The position numbers were made by a program, and so were the translations under genes. A stretch of 64,000 bases of DNA from JAAZIN01 sp964464625 (GTDB lineage: Bacteria > Bacillota > Dethiobacteria > DTU022): the NCBI GenBank assembly GCA_964464625.1, contig CAYXKD010000006.1, forward strand, positions 5,863 through 69,862, in the 5' to 3' direction. Positions 32,569-39,579 of this stretch are shown here, in pieces; positions within the stretch are counted from its first letter, which is position 1, and the number at the start of each line of letters is the position of its first letter. The notes beneath the pieces are model-generated. The model was not told the DNA's origin. It saw only the letters and a program-made list of their open reading frames with translations, and made no database searches.

Positions 32569-34656
32569 ATGTCTGGTTCAGCTGTTTTAAAGAATCACGA
32601 TTATGGAAAGACCCCATTCACAGAGATACGGAAACGTGATGGACGGGTCGTTCTCTTTGAGCCTGAGAAGATCACTGATGCAATCTTCAAGGCAGTCCAG
32701 GCTGTAGGGGGAAGCAACAGGGATATTGCTGAGAACCTGACAGGGCAGGTGGTTCGTCATCTTCAGGAGGCAGGCTACAATGGCATTGTTCCTGCGGTAG
32801 AAGAGGTCCAGGATGCCGTGGAGAAGGTGCTCATAGAGAATGGACATGCCCGCACTGCCAAGGCTTACATCCTGTACCGCGACCGGCGCACGCGGATCCG
32901 CGAAGCTAAATCGGAGCTTATGGATGTGGTCAAGGAGATCCTGGTGGAGACAAGCCGGGAGAATGCCAATATAAGCAATTCGCCCTCGGCGAAGATGCTG
33001 CAGATTGCCATGGCTGCGAGCAAGAAATATTATCTGAGCAATTTGCTGCCCGAGGAATTCGCCCTGGCGCATATTAACGGCTCTTTTCATATCCATGATC
33101 TGGACTACTACAGCAAGACCCTGAACTGCCTGCAGATTGACCTGGGCAGGCTTTTCAGTGAAGGTTTTAATACCGGGTACGGCTATATCAGACCGCCAAA
33201 AAGGGTCGCTTCGGCTGCGGCTCAGGCGGCGATTATCCTGCAGAGCAACCAAAATGAAATGTTCGGCGGACAGAGTTTCCCCCATTTTGATCGCAGTATG
33301 GGCGAGCTGATCCGCACTCTTAAGGAGCAGCCCGGCGAAGAGGAGATCTACCAGGCCATGGAGGGGCTGATCTACAACCTGAATTCCATGCATTCCCGGG
33401 CAGGTGCGCAGGTTCCCTTTTCTTCCATCAACCTGGGGACTGACACCACGACCGAGGGAAGGGCTGTCACCGGTGCCATCCTGGAGGCCTTCTACCGCGG
33501 CCTGGGCCGCGGCGAGAGCCCCATCTTTCCCAATCTTGTCTTTCGCATTCAGAAGGGAACGAATTTCAATCCCGGAGATCCCAATTACGACCTCTACTGC
33601 CTTGCCCTGAAAGTAGCAGCACGGCGGATGAATCCCACCTTCAGCTTTATGGACAGCACCTTTAATGGGAAATACGGCGATGAGGTCGCTTACATGGGCT
33701 GCCGAAGCCGGGTCATTGGCAACCGCCACGGTCCCGAGGTCTCGGCGGGGCGCGGCAACTTTGCCTTTACCACTTTGAATTTGCCCCGCCTTGCCCTGGA
33801 GAGCCGCGGGAGCCAGGATCTCTTTTTTGTCGAGCTGGACCGGTGCCTCCTTCTTGCCGCCAGGCAGCTGCTGCACCGCTTTGAAGTGATCTCCAGACTG
33901 CGGGTAAGAGATCTGCCTTTTTTGATGGGTGAAAGGCTTTATCTCGGCTCGGAAAATCTGGATCAGGAGGATCGGATCGGTGAAGCTATCAAGCACAGCA
34001 CTCTGGCTATCGGTTTTATCGGGTTGGCCGAGACACTGCAACTGCTCGCCGGTAAGCATCACGGGGAGGATGAAGAGGCGCTGCAGCTGGGGCTGCAGAT
34101 TGCCCATCACATGTTCCGGCGCTGTGAGCAGTTTTGCGAAGAATATGATCTCAATTTTGTCCTGCTGGCGACGCCGGCGGAGGGTCTTTCCGGACGTTTC
34201 CTGGAAATAGACAGAGAGCGTTTCGGCGTGCTCCCGGGGATCACAGATAAGGAGTATTACACCAACTCCTTTCACCTGCCGGTGAACTTTGCCACATCCA
34301 TGACTGATAAAATTGAGAAAGAAGGTTGTTTTCACCGTTTCTGCAATGCCGGGCACATCAGCTATGTGGAGCTGGAGGCGCCGCCACTGCATAATATTGA
34401 GGCTGTCGACAGGATTGTCCGTCTCATGGCCGCCTCTGATGTGGGTTACGGTGGGATCAACTATCCTGTGGATGAATGCTGCGCCTGTGCTTTTAGCGGG
34501 GTTTTTGGCGACTGCTGTCCGCAATGCGGCAGCAACGCCATCAGGCGGATTCGCCGCATTACCGGCTACCTTTCCACCGAGGACTGTTTCAACGAAGCGA
34601 AGCGCCATGAACTGAAAGAGAGGCGGTCACATTTTGGGCCGCGTGAAACAAAGTGA
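32569..34656 (+). CDS. nrdD: Anaerobic (class III) ribonucleoside-triphosphate reductase
   Basis: A 695-residue glycyl-radical enzyme that reduces ribonucleoside triphosphates under anoxia, using formate or a thiol system. It has an N-terminal ATP cone (FTEIRKRDGRVVLFEPEKI), the barrel with YYSKTLNCLQIDL, HSRAGAQVPFSSINLG and YMGCRSRV, a C-terminal zinc site (CCAC then CCPQCG), and the glycyl-radical loop RRITGYLS. A class III enzyme alone in this region fits a strict anaerobe. GGAGGAG precedes ATG 32569. The end overlaps nrdG as GTGA. Confidence 0.97.
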   Translation: MSGSAVLKNHDYGKTPFTEIRKRDGRVVLFEPEKITDAIFKAVQAVGGSNRDIAENLTGQVVRHLQEAGYNGIVPAVEEVQDAVEKVLIENGHARTAKAYILYRDRRTRIREAKSELMDVVKEILVETSRENANISNSPSAKMLQIAMAASKKYYLSNLLPEEFALAHINGSFHIHDLDYYSKTLNCLQIDLGRLFSEGFNTGYGYIRPPKRVASAAAQAAIILQSNQNEMFGGQSFPHFDRSMGELIRTLKEQPGEEEIYQAMEGLIYNLNSMHSRAGAQVPFSSINLGTDTTTEGRAVTGAILEAFYRGLGRGESPIFPNLVFRIQKGTNFNPGDPNYDLYCLALKVAARRMNPTFSFMDSTFNGKYGDEVAYMGCRSRVIGNRHGPEVSAGRGNFAFTTLNLPRLALESRGSQDLFFVELDRCLLLAARQLLHRFEVISRLRVRDLPFLMGERLYLGSENLDQEDRIGEAIKHSTLAIGFIGLAETLQLLAGKHHGEDEEALQLGLQIAHHMFRRCEQFCEEYDLNFVLLATPAEGLSGRFLEIDRERFGVLPGITDKEYYTNSFHLPVNFATSMTDKIEKEGCFHRFCNAGHISYVELEAPPLHNIEAVDRIVRLMAASDVGYGGINYPVDECCACAFSGVFGDCCPQCGSNAIRRIRRITGYLSTEDCFNEAKRHELKERRSHFGPRETK

Positions 34657-35156
34657 AACTGCGCCTGGCAGGGATAGTTCCGGAATCAGTTGTCGACGGT
34701 CCGGGGATCCGCCTGTCGATATTTTTCCAGGGTTGTCCCCACCGCTGCCCCGGCTGTCATAACCCTGAAACGCATGATCCAGGCGGCGGGAGGGAGATGG
34801 ATGCCCGGGAATTGCTGTCGAGAATCAGGAGTAGCAGGGGTATCGATGGGGTGACTTTTTCTGGTGGTGAGCCTTTTGAGCAGGCAGCGGGCCTGGCCGG
34901 ACTGGCGGAGGAGATTGGCCTTCTGGGGCTGAACCTGGTGATCTACAGCGGTTTCACCTTTGAGGTTCTTTTTAAAAAAAGTAAAAGCGATCATCATATC
35001 CGGCAGCTGCTCGGGGCGGGAATGCTGCTCATAGACGGGCCCTACATCCGGGAGGAGCGCGATTTGACGCTGCCCTTCCGGGGATCGCACAATCAGCGCC
35101 TCATTGACCTGCCCCGCTCTTTTGGAAAGGGCGCTGCAGTGGAGTGGAAAGTATGA
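34653..35156 (+). CDS. nrdG: Anaerobic ribonucleotide reductase activase (radical SAM)
   Basis: A 167-residue radical SAM enzyme that makes the glycyl radical on NrdD. The 4Fe-4S motif CPHRCPGC (CX3CX2C) is near residue 28, after VDGPGIRLSIFFQG, and TFSGGEPF follows. GTG 34653 overlaps the nrdD stop (GTGA), and the stop overlaps the ATG of pgeF, so the operon continues. Confidence 0.96.
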   Translation: MKLRLAGIVPESVVDGPGIRLSIFFQGCPHRCPGCHNPETHDPGGGREMDARELLSRIRSSRGIDGVTFSGGEPFEQAAGLAGLAEEIGLLGLNLVIYSGFTFEVLFKKSKSDHHIRQLLGAGMLLIDGPYIREERDLTLPFRGSHNQRLIDLPRSFGKGAAVEWKV

Positions 35157-36019
35157 AAGCAGAAGGGGAAAAAGGTTTTAAGCTTTATCGGCACGGTAAA
35201 ATTCAATACCTGCAATCACCGCTTCTGGCAGGCTGTCCCGGTGTTGTTCATGCCTTTTCTACACGAGTGGGCGGCTGCAGCGAGGGGGCGATGGCCTCGT
35301 TGAATACCGCTTTTCATACCGGCGATGAGTACAGCTGCGTTTGCGAAAACCGGCGCCGTTTTTTGGAGCCCTGGGGTTTTCGTCCCGATGAAGTTGTCGC
35401 CGCCATCCAGGTGCATGGAGTCAATATCTGCGAAGCTCTCCCGGGTGATCGGGGGCGCGGCGCCGTGCCCCGCAGTTTTCTGGGAGAGGGTGACGCCCTG
35501 GTGACAGCGGTGCCTCACCTGCCGCTAACGGGATATGCCGCCGACTGCCCCCTGCTCTTTATCGCCGCCCCCGATGTGGCTGCAGTGGCGCTGGCCCATG
35601 CCGGCTGGCGCGGTACGCTGCAGAACATGGCGGAGCGGGTTATTGGACGGCTTTATGATCGCTTTGGGGCTGATCCCGCCTCCATGCTGGTGGCTATCAG
35701 TCCGGGGATCTGCGGCCGCTGTTACACCGTTGAAAGGAGCGTTGCCGCCAGTTTTATCGAGGCCGGCTGGAGCGGCCCCCCCTATCTCTGGGAGTCTTCC
35801 TGCGGCGGTTTTCACCTGGACCTGGCAGCTATCAATGCGGTCCAGCTTCGCTCCGCCGGGATTGAAAAAGAAAACATGGCCCCCGGCGTTGACTGGTGCA
35901 CCTCCTGCAAGCCCGGGCTTTTTTATTCCTACCGGCGGGAAAAGGGTAAGACCGGCAGGATGATGGGCCTTATTGCTTTGCAGAAGCAGTCTTCCACCGG
36001 GAAGGCGGTAAAAATTTGA
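35153..36019 (+). CDS. pgeF: Peptidoglycan editing factor PgeF (YlmD/laccase-domain)
   Basis: A 288-residue Cu-oxidase_4 family protein. Members were once called polyphenol oxidases; E. coli PgeF (YfiH) removes misincorporated serine from UDP-MurNAc precursors and others have purine nucleoside phosphorylase activity. The metal-binding His/Cys motifs are visible: QVHGVNI, YAADCPLLF, AHAGWRGTL. ATG 35153 overlaps the nrdG stop (ATGA) and has GGAGTGG upstream; a GTG 9 nt earlier is possible. In Firmicutes it opens the ylm group of division-related genes. Confidence 0.93.
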   Translation: MKAEGEKGFKLYRHGKIQYLQSPLLAGCPGVVHAFSTRVGGCSEGAMASLNTAFHTGDEYSCVCENRRRFLEPWGFRPDEVVAAIQVHGVNICEALPGDRGRGAVPRSFLGEGDALVTAVPHLPLTGYAADCPLLFIAAPDVAAVALAHAGWRGTLQNMAERVIGRLYDRFGADPASMLVAISPGICGRCYTVERSVAASFIEAGWSGPPYLWESSCGGFHLDLAAINAVQLRSAGIEKENMAPGVDWCTSCKPGLFYSYRREKGKTGRMMGLIALQKQSSTGKAVKI

Positions 36020-37170
36020 GCCGGCGCCGCCGCACTGCATCGGGAGGCCCCTCTCATGAGCGTCTGGAGGTGCTGCCGGGAGGGGGGCGCCGCTTTGCCC
36101 ACTTCAAGCGGGCGGCAGTGTTCTACATAATCATCGCCCTGACTGCCCTGCTGGTTTTGCAGGCAGGTTACCACTGGATGGGGCCTCTTATTCTGGCCAG
36201 GAGGCTGCAGATAGTATCTGCGGTGGAGGGCTTCATGGAGCAGAGGACGGAAGTGGAGGGGATGTTTGCCAGCCGGGAACTGCTACTCAGGGCGCCCTGC
36301 TCCGGGATTATTGTGGAGCTGGCCCCGGCCGGGGAGAGAGCCGCCGCCGGGACCAGAGCTGCCGTTCTGGCGCCGCTTACAGCTGTGGAGCAGCAGAAAC
36401 TTCTGGAAGAAGAAGAGGTAATTCGGGAAAAAATTTGGGACAGGATCAAAGCCTGGCTATTTCGCATGATAGGCGGTAAGGAGGAGAAGGAGCGGGAAGA
36501 AGAGCAGTTGATCATAGCGGGGGAGCTGCCTTCCTGGCTTCAGGAGAGGATGGAGCTGGTTTTACCCGAAGCGGGGCTGCTGCTGCATCAGCTGGACGGT
36601 TGGGAGAATACCGGGGAGGATCTTTACCTGACCTCCGAACAGTATTCTGCTGCCGCGAAAGAACCCTGTGAAGCGGTTGTGGGCCTTTACGTGGAACAGG
36701 ATCAGCCCTTCCTCAAACTTGTCGATAACTGGCAGTTGTCTTATCATGTTTTGCTGCCCCTCGAACCAGGCAGGATTGCTGCTGCCAGGGATGAGGTCTA
36801 CCTTGAATTCAACTTTGCACCGGGGCAACCTGTCCTTGCCCGACTTTTGTCCGTTGAAATCGATGGCGAAAAAGAGGAGGTTCGCCTGGACTACCGGATA
36901 AGCAGGCAGCTCTTCGGGTTTGAGAACCTTCGCCGGGCAGAGGCAGATCTGATTTTAGGGCGGCAGGAAGGGTTGATTATACCGGCCACAGCCCTGGTGG
37001 ATAGGGAAGGGGCCCAGGGAGTTTTTCTAAACCAGGGGGGAAGGGTCAAGTTTAATGAAATTGTGGTGATCATGATCCAGGAGGGAGAGGCTCTTGTTGA
37101 TGGACTGGAGCCGGGCAGTCTTGTTATCGCGCGGCCCGAACTTGTTGAGGAGGGCCAGCGCCTGAATTGA
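36016..37170 (+). CDS. HlyD-like membrane-anchored protein of the ylm cluster
   Basis: A 384-residue protein: a basic N-terminus, one membrane helix (about residues 33-53, VFYIIIALTALLVLQAGYHW), then a soluble part with biotinyl/HlyD-like barrel traits (APCSGIIVELAPAGERAAAGTRAAVLAP), a charged stretch rich in Glu, and a C-terminal beta domain (IIPATALVDREGAQGVFL). This resembles periplasmic adaptor proteins but no transporter gene is next to it. I recall HlyD-like proteins in this place in other clostridia, function unknown. TTG 36016 overlaps the end of pgeF (TTGA). Confidence 0.7.
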   Translation: MSRRRRTASGGPSHERLEVLPGGGRRFAHFKRAAVFYIIIALTALLVLQAGYHWMGPLILARRLQIVSAVEGFMEQRTEVEGMFASRELLLRAPCSGIIVELAPAGERAAAGTRAAVLAPLTAVEQQKLLEEEEVIREKIWDRIKAWLFRMIGGKEEKEREEEQLIIAGELPSWLQERMELVLPEAGLLLHQLDGWENTGEDLYLTSEQYSAAAKEPCEAVVGLYVEQDQPFLKLVDNWQLSYHVLLPLEPGRIAAARDEVYLEFNFAPGQPVLARLLSVEIDGEKEEVRLDYRISRQLFGFENLRRAEADLILGRQEGLIIPATALVDREGAQGVFLNQGGRVKFNEIVVIMIQEGEALVDGLEPGSLVIARPELVEEGQRLN

Positions 37171-37176
37171 TGCCGC

Positions 37177-37205
37177 TTCAGAACGGTTGAGCTATGAGGT
37201 ATAAT
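37177..37205 (+). promoter_or_regulatory. Candidate promoter for ylmE
   Basis: TTCAGA (37177-37182), a 17-nt spacer and TATAAT (37200-37205), starting transcription about 35 nt before ylmE. It would give the ylm-divIVA part a promoter independent of nrdR. Confidence 0.5.
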
Positions 37206-37246
37206 GTAGGAAGTTAAGAGGATTCCGGAAAAAGGGTGGAACATTG

Positions 37247-37921
37247 ATGCTGGCGAATAATTTGAAGGAGATTCAAAAAAAGATTGACGCCGCTGCGCTT
37301 CGTGCCGGCCGTTCTCCATCGGAGATCCGCCTGGTGGCGGTGACAAAGACTGTGGGCCCTGATGAGATCCGCCGGGCAGCGGCGCTGGGTTTGCGTGACT
37401 TCGGGGAGAACCGCCTTCAGGAGGCGAAACCGAAGCTGCAACTTTTTCCAGAGCTGCGCTGGCACTTTATCGGCCACCTGCAGACGAACAAGGTCAAAGA
37501 TGTGCTGAAGGCTTTTAGCCTGATACACTCGCTGGATCGCTTATCCCTGGCCAGGGAGCTGGAGCGGCGGGCCGGGCGCCTCGATAGTGAGGTCCGCTGC
37601 CTGGTGCAGATAAATATTTCCGGTGAAAAAAGCAAGTTTGGCCTTGAAGAGGCTGAACTTGGAGATTTCCTGGAGGCAATGCGCGATTATTCCAGGATCA
37701 AGATAGAAGGCCTTATGACCATGGCCCCTTACCATGCAGAGCCCGCCGAGGCGAGGCTGCTGTTCCGCCGCCTGCGCCGGCTGCAAAAGATTCATGCCCG
37801 CCCGGAAATGAAGTTGAAGGAGCTCTCCATGGGAATGACCAATGACTATACTGTTGCTGTGGAGGAAGGAGCTACCATGCTGCGCATAGGCACTGCTCTT
37901 TTCGGAGAACGAAGAGGATGA
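37247..37921 (+). CDS. PLP homeostasis protein YggS/YlmE
   Basis: A 224-residue PLP-binding protein of the YggS/PROSC family, which keeps pyridoxal phosphate and amino acid pools balanced and has no known catalytic activity. The PLP lysine lies in LVAVTKTV; FGENRLQEA, WHFIGHLQTNK and the phosphate-site SMGMTNDYTVAVEEGATMLRIG are present. ATG 37247 follows AAAGGGTGG; TTG 37244 is possible. sepF (ylmF), normally next, is missing, and yggT follows. Confidence 0.93.
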   Translation: MLANNLKEIQKKIDAAALRAGRSPSEIRLVAVTKTVGPDEIRRAAALGLRDFGENRLQEAKPKLQLFPELRWHFIGHLQTNKVKDVLKAFSLIHSLDRLSLARELERRAGRLDSEVRCLVQINISGEKSKFGLEEAELGDFLEAMRDYSRIKIEGLMTMAPYHAEPAEARLLFRRLRRLQKIHARPEMKLKELSMGMTNDYTVAVEEGATMLRIGTALFGERRG

Positions 37922-37962
37922 CAGGCAGGTGAAATAGAATCGAAATAATTGGCAATGGCCTT

Positions 37963-38220
37963 TTGATCTTTCTCCAGATTTATGTGTATGTGATCCTTGG
38001 CCGGATCATCCTTTCCTGGTTTCAGGGCTCATTCTATAACAGTCCTTTTCTTTACCAGATTTTTCGGTTCTGTTATGTCCTTACGGAGCCGCTGATGGCG
38101 CCGCTGCGCCGGATCATTCCCCCCATGCGAATGGGCGCAGGCTACATGGACCTGTCGCCAATTATATTATGGATGCTTCTACTGGTAGCCCGGCAGCTTA
38201 TAGTGCGTTTCTTATTTTGA
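37963..38220 (+). CDS. YggT-family membrane protein (YlmG)
   Basis: An 85-residue protein with two membrane helices separated by a loop carrying the YggT pattern TEPLMAPLRRIIPPM; related proteins affect cell division or osmotic response. The start is uncertain: TTG 37963 begins within the first helix, and the frame is open back to 37933 (about ten more codons) without ATG, GTG or TTG, while an AGGTG site lies at about 37927. An unusual start upstream is possible. Confidence 0.85.
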   Translation: MIFLQIYVYVILGRIILSWFQGSFYNSPFLYQIFRFCYVLTEPLMAPLRRIIPPMRMGAGYMDLSPIILWMLLLVARQLIVRFLF

Positions 38221-38245
38221 ATTCTCCCAGGGAGGTATCAGGCAG

Positions 38246-38608
38246 ATGAAGGGCAAAAAAACCGGCCTTTCCGCTGTTGAAGGGGAAGAGGAGAGGGCAA
38301 TCAGGCCTGCCGGTGATCACGGTTTTGCGGCGGTTTCGGAGGGAAAAGAGATAAAGGGAACGGTGGCTGCCCTGCGTCTCGACGCAGTGCTGGCGCTCGG
38401 CTTCGGCCTCTCCAGGTCCCGGGCGGTAGCATTGATAAAGGGTGGCCTTGTCCAGGTGAAGGGGCGCCCTGTAGAGACGCCTTCCCGACGGCTGAATGAG
38501 GGTGATCTTATCTCACTAAGCGGGCGGGGCGGCCTGGAGATAACCGCCCTGACAGGAGAAAGCCGTAAAGGAAGGCAGTGCCTAATACTTAAAAAATTTA
38601 ACAAATAG
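38246..38608 (+). CDS. S4-domain protein, shortened YlmH
   Basis: A 120-residue protein whose C-terminal 80 residues match the end of YlmH: GTVAALRLDAVLALGFGLSRS, then the S4 RNA-binding fold (VALIKGGLVQVKGRPVETPSRRLNEGDLISL) and RKGRQCLILKK. Normal YlmH proteins are about 260 residues with an additional N-terminal domain; here only about 40 charged, poorly conserved residues precede it and yggT ends 25 nt upstream, so there is no room for the missing part. YlmH homologs help rescue stalled 50S subunits, which may need mainly the S4 fold. ATG 38246 follows GGGAGG. Confidence 0.85.
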   Translation: MKGKKTGLSAVEGEEERAIRPAGDHGFAAVSEGKEIKGTVAALRLDAVLALGFGLSRSRAVALIKGGLVQVKGRPVETPSRRLNEGDLISLSGRGGLEITALTGESRKGRQCLILKKFNK

Positions 38609-38655
38609 GCAGGAACAGGCTGAACATTGTCGAAAGTTTAAAACGATTACATGTA

Positions 38656-38661
38656 TATAAT
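38656..38661 (+). promoter_or_regulatory. Candidate -10 element for divIVA
   Basis: A perfect TATAAT lies 32 nt before the divIVA ATG. No good -35 is found at 17 nt. A TTGTCGAAA at 38627-38635 contains the Spo0A-box core TGTCGAA, which may be chance. Confidence 0.4.
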
Positions 38662-38692
38662 AAAAATGTTTTGAAACAGGGGAGGAAAAAGG

Positions 38693-39157
38693 ATGGCTTT
38701 AACACCGATGGATATTCACAATAAAGAGTTTGCGCACTCTTTTCGCGGTTATGTTGTTGAAGAAGTCAACGAATTCCTGGATCGTGTAGCCAAGGATTTT
38801 GAGCAGGTCCTCCGGGAAAACATCGAGCTTAGGGACCAGCAGAACCAGTTGACTGACAAGATGAAAAGCTATCAAAAGCTTGAAGAGACCATGCATAATG
38901 CCATTGTCATTGCTCAGGAAGCTGCCGAAGAGGTGAAGCAGACAGCCAAGCGCGAAGCCGATCTTATTCGCCGGGAGGCTGACCGCGAGGCGCAGCAGAT
39001 TCTGGAGGATGCCCGATACCGGGCCAGCAAAATTTTAACGGAACATGATGAGATCATCAAACAGGCTCAGGTTTTTAAAATGCGTTTTCGTGCCTTTGTC
39101 GAGGCGCAGCTTGCGTCGCTGGAAATGGAGGAATGGATCCCGCCTACACAACAGTAG
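38693..39157 (+). CDS. divIVA: Septum-site/polar protein DivIVA
   Basis: A 154-residue coiled-coil protein that recognises curved membrane at poles and septa. The N-terminal lipid-binding domain has the family start MALTPMDIHNKEFAHSFRGY and VDEV-like VVEEVNEFLDRV; long coiled coils follow to the end. GGGGAGGAAAAAGG precedes ATG 38693. It closes the ylm group, the normal Firmicute arrangement before ileS. Confidence 0.95.
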   Translation: MALTPMDIHNKEFAHSFRGYVVEEVNEFLDRVAKDFEQVLRENIELRDQQNQLTDKMKSYQKLEETMHNAIVIAQEAAEEVKQTAKREADLIRREADREAQQILEDARYRASKILTEHDEIIKQAQVFKMRFRAFVEAQLASLEMEEWIPPTQQ

Positions 39158-39244
39158 TTCGAAAAGCTTCGATTGCATTTCCCTTGTCAGCGATCCTGAT
39201 TAAAAGGTTAATACAGAGTGTCTGTAAAACCCGGCGCATAAGGA

Positions 39245-39273
39245 TTGATCGTTCAGGGTAAGATTGTTATAAT
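39245..39273 (+). promoter_or_regulatory. Promoter of the ileS T-box leader
   Basis: TTGATC (39245-39250), a 17-nt spacer and TATAAT (39268-39273); transcription would start near 39280. Confidence 0.65.
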
Positions 39274-39279
39274 TTAAAT

Positions 39280-39551
39280 TAAGTTTTACAATAAAGCGGC
39301 GATGAACGGGCCAGTAAGCTGCAGAATATTTCTTTAAGAGAGCCGGGAACAGGTGCGAGCCCGGTGAAATGCTGCTGCTGAAAATCCCCCGGGAGTTCCC
39401 CTGAGAAATCCTTAGGGATAGTAGACAGGGGCGGGCCCACCGTTAGAGGGCAACCGTAGAGAGGCCGCCGGGGGTGCCGGACCGGCGGCTATAAGGGTGG
39501 TACCGCGGGAGCAATCTCGTCCCTAAATCGAAAAGGGAGGAGATTTTTTTA
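39280..39551 (+). promoter_or_regulatory. T-box riboswitch (tRNA-Ile)
   Basis: The leader of ileS has the T-box sequence AGGGTGGTACCGCGG at 39494-39508, which pairs with the tRNA acceptor end. A terminator follows: AATCTC...CCCT pairs with AGGG...GAGATT, ending in a T-run (39544-39550). Upstream is the specifier stem; the codon ATC at 39384-39386 after GAAA is the likely isoleucine specifier. Uncharged tRNA-Ile would favour the antiterminator and allow ileS expression. Confidence 0.93.
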
Positions 39552-39579
39552 TAGCACAGTCAGGCAGGAGGCTTCTGAA

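Noticed and set aside
32587..34608. A 673-codon open frame antisense to nrdD
   Set aside because: It lies wholly inside nrdD, which is certain by its motifs; the product has no recognisable domain and reflects codon bias in a GC-rich gene. Similar antisense frames in ftsA (26065-27507), recJ (1933-3009), hisS-aspS (8408-9181) and rel (4868-5707) were rejected for the same reason.
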